Assembly: GCA_017549365.1 (NCBI GenBank) | Contig: JAFYUZ010000030.1 | Coordinates: 1-64,000 of the forward strand | Source: Clostridia bacterium | GTDB lineage: Bacteria; Bacillota; Clostridia; Oscillospirales; CAG-382 | Reading direction: 5' to 3' | DNA: 64,000 bases | In this document: piece by piece, positions 33,850 through 42,290 of the stretch | Numbering within the stretch: position 1 is the stretch's first letter | How the letters are laid out: every line of letters begins with the position of its first letter | The notes under the pieces: generated by a model | The model's input: the letters and a program-made list of their open reading frames with translations, nothing else | Database searches by the model: none | What the model was told of the DNA's origin: nothing | Program-made: the position numbers and the translations under genes

Positions 33850-36225
33850 TCAGCTTCTGAGGGTAATGCCGAATTCTCTTTCGAGACCCGAAAGAACCTT
33901 CTTTACAACCTTGTCGCCGTCTTCGTCGGACAAAGTTTTGTCGGGCGAGCGAAGTACAAGGCTGTATGCCATGGACTTTTTGTCGCCAAGCTTTGCGTCG
34001 GTGTAAACGTCAAAAATTGTAACGTTTTCAAGAAGATTGCCCGCGTATTTTGCGATGGCGCGGCGCAATGTTCCCGCTTCCAGCGATTTTTCGCAGATAA
34101 ATGCAAGGTCACGGGTGATGGCAGGGAACTTGGGAAGAGGCTTGTATTCGCGCACCGTGTTCTTGATCGAAAGCAGATATTCTGTGTTGATCTCGGCGGC
34201 GTAAACGGGAAGATCAAAGCCGTACTTTTCAAGCACTTCGGGATGGAGCTGACCGATGGTGGCGATCACCTTGTCGTCCTTTGTAAAGTTTGCGCATCTT
34301 CCGGGATGGTATGTGGGATTGTTCTTTTCGGAGCAAACGTCATATTTCTTGATGCCCGACATAGAAAGGATCTCTTCAACGTAACCCTTTACGTTGTAAA
34401 AATCTCCCATACCGTAGCAGGCAATAACTGTTGTCATGGTCTCGTCGGGAAGATCCTTGCCCTCAACGGGAATGTAGACCTTTGCCATTTCATAAAGACC
34501 GCATACGTCTGTTCTCTTGCGGCGGTTGGTCGAAAGAGCCTCGAGCACGCCGGGAAGAGCGGTGGTTCTCATAATGCTTGTATCCTCGCCGAGGGGGTTG
34601 GAGATAACGACAGACGCTCTCTTTGCTTCGGGGAGGTTGATCTTTTCGTAGTATTTGGGGCTGATGAAAGAATATGTTCTTACTTCAAAAAGTCCCTGTG
34701 CCACAAGAAGAGTGTTGATATCGGCAAGATAGCGCTGTTTGTCGTCGCGCTTACCAACAAGTGATTCTGCCACAAACTTTGAGGATTCGATGGTGTTGTA
34801 GCCGTAGATACGAACAACTTCTTCGGCAATGTCCTGCATGCAAAGAAGGTCTGCGCGGAAGGACGGGGGATAGAGCTTGCCGTTTTTGTATTCAATATCG
34901 AGAAGCTTGAAGGTGTCAAGCATGAACTGCTCGGGAATATCTGTTCCGAGGAACTTGTTGATCTTGTCGGCATCAAAGGCGATCTCTGCCTGAGGCTGCT
35001 TTTTGCCGTAGATGTCGATGATTCCGTCAACAACGTCGCCTGCACCGAGCATTTCAATAAGCTCGCAGGCACGCTCGATGGCAGGAAGAGTGTTTTCGGG
35101 ATCAAGTCCCTTTTCGTATCTTCCCGAAGCTTCGGTTCTCAGACCTACACCGCGAGCGGTGGTTCTGATGGAAGGACCGTAGAAGTTTGCGCTTTCAAAG
35201 ACAATGGTCTTTGTGTTTTCGTTGATCTCGCTGTTCTGACCGCCCATAACGCCTGCGATGCCGACTGCTTTTTCCGCATCGGCAATAACGAGCATCTTGT
35301 CGTTGAGCTGTCTTTCAACGTCGTCAAGAGTGGTGATCTTTTCGTTTTCACCCGCTCTTCTTACAACGATCTTGCCGCCTGCAAGGAAGCTGTGGTCAAA
35401 GGCGTGCATCGGCTGGCCGTATTCAAGACAAACGTAGTTTGTGATGTCAACGATGTTGTTGATGGGACGGATGCCGCTGTTGCGAAGACGTGTGCGCAGC
35501 CACTTGGGAGAAGGGCCGATCTTGATGTTCTTTACAACGCGTGCGGTGTATCTGGGGCAAAGCTCTGTGTCAAGAACTTCGACAGATACGTAATTTTCGA
35601 TCTTGTCGCCGTCGCCCGCACCCTTTACCTTGGGAGCATCGAGCTTTAAGGGAGTGTTGTAGGAAGCCGCGGCTTCTCTTGCAAGACCGATGACCGAAAG
35701 GCAGTCGGGACGGTTGGGAGTGATCTCGAATTCAACGACAACGTCGTTAAGATCAAGAACTTCCTTTATATCCTGGCCGATGGTGCATTCTTCGTTAAGA
35801 ATAAATATTCCGTCTTCGTCGGCATAGGGGAAATCGTGGGCGGTAAGTCCAAGCTCGCCCAAAGAGCAGAGTATACCGTTGGAGGGAAGACCGCGAAGCT
35901 TTCCTGCCTTGATATGAGTGCCGTCGGGGAGATAAGAATCGTGCTTTGCAACAGGCACAAGATCGCCGACGGAAATGTTCTGTGCACCTGTGATGATCTG
36001 CACGGGGGCTTCTTCGCCAAGATCTATCTGGCAGATCTGGAGATGGTCGGAATCGGGGTGTTTTTCGATCTGAAGGATCTTGCCGACCACAACGTTCTTT
36101 ATTTTTTCACCCAGGTCTTCAAAGCCTTCAACCTTTGAGCCTGTGGCGGTCATTCTGTCCGAAAAGTCCTTGGGGGAAGCGTCGACCTTGACATAATCGG
36201 AAAGCCATTTCATTGATAATACCAT
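33850..36225 (-). CDS. pheT: phenylalanine--tRNA ligase beta subunit
   Basis: PheRS beta of 791 aa, full length. The N-terminal EMAP-like tRNA-binding domain is at 40-150 (VVGKILQIEKHPDSDHLQIC), followed by B3/4 with EFEITPNRPDCLSVIGLAREA, the B5 domain, the catalytic-like core and a C-terminal ferredoxin-fold anticodon-binding domain (PAITRDLAFICEKS). AGGAGGTGT stands 6 nt before the ATG. It follows pheS by 13 bp under one T-box leader. Confidence 0.97.
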   Translation of the reverse strand: MVLSMKWLSDYVKVDASPKDFSDRMTATGSKVEGFEDLGEKIKNVVVGKILQIEKHPDSDHLQICQIDLGEEAPVQIITGAQNISVGDLVPVAKHDSYLPDGTHIKAGKLRGLPSNGILCSLGELGLTAHDFPYADEDGIFILNEECTIGQDIKEVLDLNDVVVEFEITPNRPDCLSVIGLAREAAASYNTPLKLDAPKVKGAGDGDKIENYVSVEVLDTELCPRYTARVVKNIKIGPSPKWLRTRLRNSGIRPINNIVDITNYVCLEYGQPMHAFDHSFLAGGKIVVRRAGENEKITTLDDVERQLNDKMLVIADAEKAVGIAGVMGGQNSEINENTKTIVFESANFYGPSIRTTARGVGLRTEASGRYEKGLDPENTLPAIERACELIEMLGAGDVVDGIIDIYGKKQPQAEIAFDADKINKFLGTDIPEQFMLDTFKLLDIEYKNGKLYPPSFRADLLCMQDIAEEVVRIYGYNTIESSKFVAESLVGKRDDKQRYLADINTLLVAQGLFEVRTYSFISPKYYEKINLPEAKRASVVISNPLGEDTSIMRTTALPGVLEALSTNRRKRTDVCGLYEMAKVYIPVEGKDLPDETMTTVIACYGMGDFYNVKGYVEEILSMSGIKKYDVCSEKNNPTYHPGRCANFTKDDKVIATIGQLHPEVLEKYGFDLPVYAAEINTEYLLSIKNTVREYKPLPKFPAITRDLAFICEKSLEAGTLRRAIAKYAGNLLENVTIFDVYTDAKLGDKKSMAYSLVLRSPDKTLSDEDGDKVVKKVLSGLEREFGITLRS

Positions 36226-36238
36226 TGTCTACACCTCC

Positions 36239-37270
36239 TTAAAACTGTGACAGGAAACGAACGTCGTTTTCATAAAGCAAACGAAGGTCGTCGATGTTGT
36301 ATTTTTTCATAACTACGCGCTCAATACCAAGACCAAACGCAAAGCCCGAATATTCATCGGGGTCAATGTCACAACGTCTGAGAACGTCGGGATGTACCAT
36401 ACCTGCACCGAGGATCTCGATCCAGCCTTCGCCCTTGCAAAGACGACAGCCCTTGCCTCCGCAGGCAAAGCACGAAACGTCAACTTCGGCAGAAGGTTCT
36501 GTAAAGGGGAAGTGGTGGGGACGGAAACGGATCTTTGTGTCTTCTCCGAAAAGGTTCTGCGAGAAGAGCTCGAGTGTACCCTTAAGGTCGCCCATGGTGA
36601 TGCCCTTGTCAACCACAAGACCTTCGATTTGATGGAACATGGGCGAGTGGGTGGCATCAATGGCGTCCGAACGGTAAACGCGTCCGGGAGAGATCATGCG
36701 GATGGGGGGACGCTTCTTTTCCATGGCGTGGATCTGAACGGAAGAGGTCTGGGTTCGCAGAAGCACGTTGGAGTTGATATAGAAGGTGTCCTGGGTGTCA
36801 CGTGCGGGGTGATCGGGGGGAATGTTGAGAGCGGTGAAGTTGTAATAGTCGTATTCAACTTCGGGACCGTCAACGATCTCAAATCCGAGACCGATAAAGA
36901 TGTTTTCGATCTCTGTCTGAACGGCGCTGATGGGATGAGGTCTGCCCATGGGGGAAGACTTGCCGGGAAGAGTAACGTCGATGGTTTCTTCAATAAGCTT
37001 TCTTTCAAGGTCGGCTTTCTGTGCCTTTTCTCTTGCTTCGGAAAAAGCGGCTTCGATGTCGCCGCGAACTTCGTTTGCAAGCTGACCCATGATGGGGCGT
37101 TCTTCGGGAGAAAGTGCACCCATGCCCTTCATAACGGCAACAAGCTCACTCTTCTTTCCGAGATATTTTACTTTGAATTCTTCGAGAGCCTTGGAAAGAT
37201 CGTCGGAGGAAGTGATGGCCGACAGCTCGTCCAAAGCCTTGGCACGCAGTGCCTGAAGCTTTTCTTTCAT
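36239..37270 (-). CDS. pheS: phenylalanine--tRNA ligase alpha subunit
   Basis: PheRS alpha of 343 aa. An N-terminal coiled-coil (1-85) precedes the class II core: motif 1 around [20 protein letters not shown], motif 2 [20 protein letters not shown], and motif 3 [33 protein letters not shown] shows an added cysteine-rich zinc-like element common in Firmicutes PheS. It is regulated by the T-box upstream. Confidence 0.97.
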   Translation of the reverse strand: MKEKLQALRAKALDELSAITSSDDLSKALEEFKVKYLGKKSELVAVMKGMGALSPEERPIMGQLANEVRGDIEAAFSEAREKAQKADLERKLIEETIDVTLPGKSSPMGRPHPISAVQTEIENIFIGLGFEIVDGPEVEYDYYNFTALNIPPDHPARDTQDTFYINSNVLLRTQTSSVQIHAMEKKRPPIRMISPGRVYRSDAIDATHSPMFHQIEGLVVDKGITMGDLKGTLELFSQNLFGEDTKIRFRPHHFPFTEPSAEVDVSCFACGGKGCRLCKGEGWIEILGAGMVHPDVLRRCDIDPDEYSGFAFGLGIERVVMKKYNIDDLRLLYENDVRFLSQF

Positions 37271-37304
37271 GTTGATCTCCTTTTATAGATTAAATTTTTT
37301 TGTA

Positions 37305-37556
37305 AAATAAAAAGCCCCTGTGACAAAAGCCACAGGGACGAAAAATTTCCGCGGTACCACCCGATTTTGCTGTAATGCGAAAAAACAGCACACTCTTTTG
37401 CTGATAACGGGGCATGTCCGTCGAAGGCTACTGTTTTTCACCCCCGCCACTCCAAAGCGAAACGCCAATGCCACAGAACAAAAGCCTTACACCTGCCGGC
37501 TTCTCTCTTGATGTTCTCTTTGACACAGCACTCTTTTTCAACGTGTTTGTATAATA
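37305..37556 (-). ncRNA. T-box riboswitch leader of pheST
   Basis: Read on the minus strand, the conserved T-box sequence GGGTGGTACCGCGGAAAT occupies 37362-37345. It is followed by a terminator (CCTGTGGC...GTCACAGG with a CTTTTTATTTT tail, 37338-37307). Upstream lies a structured stem I region (37540-37440). Uncharged tRNA-Phe would favour the antiterminator and expression of pheST. A UUC triplet is present in the stem I region but I could not fix the specifier loop. The 476-bp gap 37271-37746 is explained by this leader and two divergent promoters. Confidence 0.9.
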
Positions 37557-37566
37557 ATACCTGAAT

Positions 37567-37595
37567 AGTATACCACAAACAAAATGATTTTTCAA
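37567..37595 (-). promoter_or_regulatory. sigma-A promoter of the T-box-pheST transcript
   Basis: Minus-strand TTGAAA (37595-37590), 17 bp, TATACT (37572-37567). Confidence 0.75.
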
Positions 37596-37676
37596 GGGGT
37601 TTGTCGGATTTTCGGCTATCATTTTGCAAAAAGTCCCAAAGTTTTAAAAAACGAAAAAATTTCGTTGCAAATTCGA

Positions 37677-37704
37677 TTGACAAAAACAAATAGTGTGCTA
37701 TCAT
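37677..37704 (+). promoter_or_regulatory. sigma-A promoter of the DUF5054 gene
   Basis: TTGACA (37677-37682), 16 bp, TATCAT (37699-37704), 43 bp before the start at 37747. Confidence 0.7.
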
Positions 37705-37746
37705 AAAAACAACGGTTTCTGTTAAATACAGTTAAGGAGTCAGAAT

Positions 37747-39471
37747 ATGAAAAAAGAAGTGCTCATGATCTTTAAGACCCATCTTGACATAGGTTTTACC
37801 GATTATTCCGCAAACATTGTGAAAAAGTACCTTGAAATATACATCCCCAACGCCATACGCGTGGGCTACGAGCTTAAGGACAGCGACACACCATTTATAT
37901 GGACGGTGGGCTCGTGGCTTATAAACAAAGCTTTGAAGGAGGACAAAAGCGGCATTGTCGAAAAAGCGGTTGCCGACGGAATCTTAAATTGGCACGCCCT
38001 TCCTTTCACTACCCACACCGAGCTTATGTCGCGCGAGCTTTTTGATTACGGACTTGATATTTCCGCAAAGCTTGACGAACGCTTTGGTAAAAAGACGATA
38101 GCCGCAAAAATGACAGACGTCCCGGGACATACCGCGGCAATGATCCCATCCATGTGTGCAAGAGGAGTTGAATTTTTGCACATCGGTGTAAACCCCGCAA
38201 CCCCGGTGCCTGACCTTCCGCCCATGTTCAGATGGAAAAACGGAGAAAACGAGATAGTCGTAATGTATCAGGGCGACTACGGACAGGCGGTCGATCTTGG
38301 AAATTTTGTTTTGTATTTTGCCCACACGGGCGACAATCTCGGTCCGCAATCGGCAGACGAGATAAGAAGCATCTACGCCCAAGTTCAAAAGGAATATCAC
38401 GATTGCACCGTGCGGGCCGCAACTCTTAACGAAGTGGCACAAAGACTTGAAAACGCGCAAGCTCTGCCTGTTGTCGAAAAAGAGATCGGCGACACCTGGA
38501 TACACGGCGCAGGCACCGATCCCATGAAGATAAGCCGTTTCAAAAACGTTTTAAGACATATTAAAGAAAACGGTATTTCTGCCGATATTTCGGATAATCT
38601 TTTGCTTGTTCCCGAGCATACCTGGGGAATGGACGTAAAGACCTTTTTCCACGATGACAAAAATTATTCCCACGAAGATATGGAAAAATTTGCCGATAAG
38701 GACAAGAGGGAAAAGATCGAAAAGTCGTGGCTTGAACAGAGAAACTATGTATCCTCCGCCGAAAAGCTTTTGGGGATTGCGCCTTGTTACAATACCGAAG
38801 CGTATGATCTTTCGGACTGGGAAGAAACCGATGATCCCAAAGATATCGGCTTTGAGCTTTGCTGGCAGATATTTGACAATTCCGATTATGACAGATACAA
38901 GAAAACGTATATGCGCTGTCACCTTGATTGGGCAATATGGGATTTCACCAAGGCGGGCTTGCCCGATTATGTCGGCGGAATATACAAGGCTCAGGTTACA
39001 AAAGCGTATAAAAAGGCAGACACCGTACTGTACAGACTTGAATTTGAAAAGAAAATTGCCGAAAAATACGGACTTCCGTATTTTTATGCAAAGCTTTCGG
39101 ACAAAAACTTGGAGATCAAGTGGTTTGGCAAAAAGGCTTCAAGATTTCCGCAGGCGTGCTGGCTGAAAATAAAAAATTGCGATGAAAACTGGCAGATATG
39201 TAAGATGGATGAATGGTTCGACGTAAAAGATGTCATCGGTTCTCCGCTCATTTGTGCCGCCGAGAAGGTCAAAAACAAAGACGTCGTCATCGAGCCGCTT
39301 GACAGCGCTCTTGTGGCACCCTTCGGAAAAAGACTTTTGCAGTACAATGTTTCAAACCCCGAGCAGGACATGAACTTTAACCTTTACAACAACATCTGGA
39401 ACACCAATTTCCCCATGTGGTATTCGGATGATGCTCTTTATAGATTTGAGATCAGACCTTTAAAAAAATGA
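37747..39471 (+). CDS. DUF5054 protein, glycoside-hydrolase-like
   Basis: A 574-aa cytoplasmic protein. The N-terminal domain begins MIFKTHLDIGFTDYSANIV, the His/Asp metal-site pattern of GH38/57-like seven-stranded barrels, with HTELMSRELFDYGLDIS and VPGHTAAMIP as further putative active-site stretches. DUF5054 proteins are seen in gut bacteria near carbohydrate genes; an alpha-mannosidase-like activity is an inference. No signal peptide. It is a single-gene unit with its own promoter and terminator. Confidence 0.78.
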   Translation: MKKEVLMIFKTHLDIGFTDYSANIVKKYLEIYIPNAIRVGYELKDSDTPFIWTVGSWLINKALKEDKSGIVEKAVADGILNWHALPFTTHTELMSRELFDYGLDISAKLDERFGKKTIAAKMTDVPGHTAAMIPSMCARGVEFLHIGVNPATPVPDLPPMFRWKNGENEIVVMYQGDYGQAVDLGNFVLYFAHTGDNLGPQSADEIRSIYAQVQKEYHDCTVRAATLNEVAQRLENAQALPVVEKEIGDTWIHGAGTDPMKISRFKNVLRHIKENGISADISDNLLLVPEHTWGMDVKTFFHDDKNYSHEDMEKFADKDKREKIEKSWLEQRNYVSSAEKLLGIAPCYNTEAYDLSDWEETDDPKDIGFELCWQIFDNSDYDRYKKTYMRCHLDWAIWDFTKAGLPDYVGGIYKAQVTKAYKKADTVLYRLEFEKKIAEKYGLPYFYAKLSDKNLEIKWFGKKASRFPQACWLKIKNCDENWQICKMDEWFDVKDVIGSPLICAAEKVKNKDVVIEPLDSALVAPFGKRLLQYNVSNPEQDMNFNLYNNIWNTNFPMWYSDDALYRFEIRPLKK

Positions 39472-39476
39472 AAGCG

Positions 39477-39511
39477 AAAAGCCCCGATTTTTCGGGGCTT
39501 TTAATTTTTTT
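39477..39511 (+). terminator. rho-independent terminator
   Basis: AAAAGCCCCGA (39477-39487) pairs with TCGGGGCTTTT (39492-39502), followed by aatttttttt, just after the DUF5054 stop. Confidence 0.88.
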
Positions 39512-39531
39512 AAAAAAATCAAAAAAACATC

Positions 39532-39575
39532 TTGACAAATGTAGCTACACGTGTTAAACTACAATTGTAGCTACA
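39532..39575 (+). promoter_or_regulatory. sigma-A promoter overlapped by BlaI/MecI-type operators
   Basis: TTGACA (39532-39537), 17 bp, TAAACT (39555-39560). The perfect palindrome TGTAGCTACA occurs twice, at 39540-39549 between the boxes and at 39566-39575 just after the -10 box; CTACAATTGTAG (39559-39570) is a third, overlapping palindrome. TACA/TGTA dyads are the known binding pattern of BlaI/MecI repressors, so the downstream blaI-like gene probably represses its own operon. Confidence 0.85.
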
Positions 39576-39620
39576 GCAAATTGCGCAATTTTCGCGTTTT
39601 TCAAAAAGGAGGACGTTTTT

Positions 39621-39992
39621 ATGTCAGCATCAAACAAAAACATCACAGATTCCGAATACAGCATCATGAAGATCCTTTGGGATTCGGGCGAGAAAATGAC
39701 GGTTTCAGACGTGGTATCCGCCCTTTCGGGTAACGAATGGACCCCGTCCACCGTTTCCACCTTCCTGCAAAGACTCCTGAAAAAGGGCGCCGTTTTGTGC
39801 GACAAGAGGGGAAAGACCAATCTTTACTATCCCGCCATCGCAGAAAACGACTATAACCTTTGCGAGACCGAAAATTTTCTTTCAAAGATGTATAAGGGCT
39901 CTGTAAAAAACCTTGTGGCGGCTCTTTACGAAAACAAAAAGCTGTCAAATGATGACATTGACGATCTGAAAAAGATGTTTGATCTGGAGTAA
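39621..39992 (+). CDS. BlaI/MecI/CopY-family repressor
   Basis: A 123-aa winged-helix repressor: ITDSEYSIMKILWDSGEKMT, WTPSTVSTFLQRLLKKGAV (recognition helix) and a C-terminal dimerisation part with LVAALYENKKLSNDDIDDLK. BlaI proteins are inactivated by cleavage by their partner M56 peptidase, encoded 3 bp downstream. Expression is probably autoregulated through the dyads at 39540-39575. Confidence 0.94.
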   Translation: MSASNKNITDSEYSIMKILWDSGEKMTVSDVVSALSGNEWTPSTVSTFLQRLLKKGAVLCDKRGKTNLYYPAIAENDYNLCETENFLSKMYKGSVKNLVAALYENKKLSNDDIDDLKKMFDLE

Positions 39993-39995
39993 ACA

Positions 39996-40823
39996 ATGAC
40001 AGAGCTTTTCAAAACAGTTCTTATACTGTCATCCTTGGGTTTTGCCCTGACGGCAACTCTTTTGTGCATAAAGCCTGTCACGGCAAAAAAATTTCCTGCG
40101 CGCTGGCAGTATTATATCTGGATCACAGTTTTGCTTTGCATGGTGGTTCCCGTGTATAAACTGATTCCCGAAGAGACGGTTGAAAATATCATTCCGCCCG
40201 AAAACGAACATGTGCACTACGTGCAGGATTTGCCTTTTGAAAATATCACAAACCTTCCGCCGCAGACAGAAGAATACGTGCAAGAGACACAAAAGAGCGC
40301 GTTTGATTTTGCCGCAGTTTTAAGCTTTGCCATGCGCTATTTGCCGTATGTCTGGGCTTTGGGAGCGATAATATACCTTGCCTTTGCCTTTTCAAGCTAT
40401 TTTTTATTTCTTTCGCGTAAAAGAAAAAATTCATCAGCGTGCGAAAACGAAGTTTTTGAAAAGATAAAGCAGGAGTTGTCGATAAAAAGGCGCATACCGT
40501 TGCGTAAGGCGTCCGATATATCTTCTCCCGTTCTTGTGGGCGTTTTCTTTCCAAAGGTATACGTGCCCTGTGGCGAGCTTGACGAAAAGCAGGCACGAAT
40601 GGTCTTTATGCACGAGCTTACCCATTATAAAAGGCACGATCTTGCGATCAAATGGTTTTCTCTTTTTGTAAACGCGATCCACTGGTTCAATCCTCTTTCG
40701 TATCTTCTTTGCCGAAATATCAGCGATGCCTGCGAGGTTTCGTGCGATATTGCCGTTACAAAGAATATGACCGAAGAAGAACAAAAATTATATATGAAAA
40801 CGATACTTGATTTTGCTCGATAA
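39996..40823 (+). CDS. M56-family (BlaR1-type) membrane metallopeptidase, N-terminal half only
   Basis: A 275-aa protein: membrane helices at about 8-25, 37-55 and 108-138, then the cytoplasmic zinc-peptidase domain with MHELTHYKRHD (HExxH) and the distal SDACEVSCDIAV stretch. It stops right after the protease domain (LYMKTILDFAR). BlaR1-type receptors normally continue into a fourth helix and an extracellular sensor. That missing part appears to be the next gene, in another frame with its own ribosome site. It is predicted to cleave the BlaI repressor on signal. Confidence 0.88.
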   Translation: MTELFKTVLILSSLGFALTATLLCIKPVTAKKFPARWQYYIWITVLLCMVVPVYKLIPEETVENIIPPENEHVHYVQDLPFENITNLPPQTEEYVQETQKSAFDFAAVLSFAMRYLPYVWALGAIIYLAFAFSSYFLFLSRKRKNSSACENEVFEKIKQELSIKRRIPLRKASDISSPVLVGVFFPKVYVPCGELDEKQARMVFMHELTHYKRHDLAIKWFSLFVNAIHWFNPLSYLLCRNISDACEVSCDIAVTKNMTEEEQKLYMKTILDFAR

Positions 40824-40836
40824 AGGAGGCGATGTA

Positions 40837-42276
40837 ATGTTTGAAACTTTCTTTACCACAAAAATGAGTCTTGACAAAAAACAGCTTGAAGGCAGATTTT
40901 CCAAGATATCATCCCGAACGGGAAAAGCTTCGCGGCTTGTTTGCACGGGCATTTTTGCAGTAGTCGTGGTGGCGGTTTTGGCGGTGTCTGTTTTCATTGC
41001 GGCAGGCTCGAAAAAAGAAGCTTTTATGAGCAAAAAAGATTTTTCGGAATACCTTGGCAACCGCGTTGGCTCGGTTATGGCAGAGCTTGATTATGCCGAC
41101 GACGAAAAGCTTGTTTTCCATTATCTCAACGGTTTTTTCGTTTATGATATGAAAGAGCAGAGGGTAAAGCATGCCATTGATCTTTCAAAGCTTAACGTGG
41201 GGTACAATATGCAGGGTGACGAGGTGCTTGACGTGATGGTTGACAAAGATGGCAAAAAGGCGTATCTTTCAACTCTCGGCGGCATTTCCGACAAAAAATT
41301 CGATGATTACTGCATAAACATCGAAAGCGGAAAAATTGAGAAAAAGTCAAGACCGAAAGATCTTCAAGGTTTTTCGACCGTCGAAATGCTCGGAGGCAGC
41401 AATGCCATCGAGGGATGGCGCAGCGACAGAGTGGTTGTTGACGGCGACAAAGCCTATGCACTCACCGTAAGAGACGACGTTATCGGTGCGCTTGAACTTG
41501 CCGTGTCGGATATTGAAAAGGTGGAATACACCTATGTTTTTGGCGCAGGCTTTATGAATACCGATGACCGAAAGCTTGAAAACGCAAAACTGTATTTAAA
41601 ACACGGTTCGCGGATAGAGTGGGAACAGAGGATCCCTTACGAAATAAACGGCGAAAAACTTGTAGCTTTAAAAGATGTTCTTGACGAAAATATATCTAGC
41701 AAACTGCAGGGAATAACCGAAGGATGCTTTGACGTGATTTTCGTACCTGTTGCATACGAGGCCCAAAACTTGTGGTATTTGTTTGTTTACGACAATTATA
41801 CTCTCGAAGTGCTTTCGTGCGGAAAACTTGATGAAACAGGTTTTGCAAAAGCGCAAGCGGTTCTTGAAAACCGTGTTCATCAACTCGAAGTTTCGCCGAC
41901 GCAGCTTTACATGCTCACACAAAGCTATCTCGAAAACGAGTTTAAAAAGACTTACAGTCAATTTTACAACATAACTGCCCTTGAAATATCCGCATGGAAC
42001 GAATCTTCCGACGGAAACGAGGCAACTTTCGGTTATCAAATGCGCTTTCTCAACTACAACAGAGACCCCGATTTGGTGGATTATATCAAAAAAGCCAAAG
42101 AAAATGCCACCCCCGAAAGGTATAAGATTCTGTATGATGATTACCTTGCCGAAAAGACGGTGAACTATGATTTCAAAATAGTCAGAAACGGCGGCAATCT
42201 TGAGCTTTACTCCAACGTGTCCCCGAAAGGAATACAGTGGGAAAAAACGCAGGTAAGTGATTTTGTATTACAATGA
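40837..42276 (+). CDS. membrane-anchored sensor corresponding to the C-terminal half of an M56 receptor
   Basis: A 479-aa protein beginning MFETFFTTKMSLDKKQLEGR, a juxtamembrane segment like that after the protease domain of clostridial BlaR1-like proteins, then one membrane helix (about 33-58) and a large extracellular domain. Its first part (EKLVFHYLNGFFVYDMKEQR, then a TQGD-like MQGDEVLDV turn) resembles the beta-rich sensor of clostridial M56 proteins. The start has AAAGGAGG 7 nt upstream. A shared N-terminus with the next gene argues for a true separate gene, not just a frameshift. Confidence 0.72.
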   Translation: MFETFFTTKMSLDKKQLEGRFSKISSRTGKASRLVCTGIFAVVVVAVLAVSVFIAAGSKKEAFMSKKDFSEYLGNRVGSVMAELDYADDEKLVFHYLNGFFVYDMKEQRVKHAIDLSKLNVGYNMQGDEVLDVMVDKDGKKAYLSTLGGISDKKFDDYCINIESGKIEKKSRPKDLQGFSTVEMLGGSNAIEGWRSDRVVVDGDKAYALTVRDDVIGALELAVSDIEKVEYTYVFGAGFMNTDDRKLENAKLYLKHGSRIEWEQRIPYEINGEKLVALKDVLDENISSKLQGITEGCFDVIFVPVAYEAQNLWYLFVYDNYTLEVLSCGKLDETGFAKAQAVLENRVHQLEVSPTQLYMLTQSYLENEFKKTYSQFYNITALEISAWNESSDGNEATFGYQMRFLNYNRDPDLVDYIKKAKENATPERYKILYDDYLAEKTVNYDFKIVRNGGNLELYSNVSPKGIQWEKTQVSDFVLQ

Positions 42277-42290
42277 AAAGGAGGTAAAAA

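Noticed and set aside
33841-34764. 307-codon plus-strand frame opposite pheT
   Set aside because: Antisense shadow of an intact, well conserved synthetase gene.
39996-42276. M56 receptor as a plain frameshift pseudogene
   Set aside because: The downstream half has its own strong ribosome site and a start shared with the next paralogue, so a separate gene is more likely; sequencing error cannot be fully excluded.
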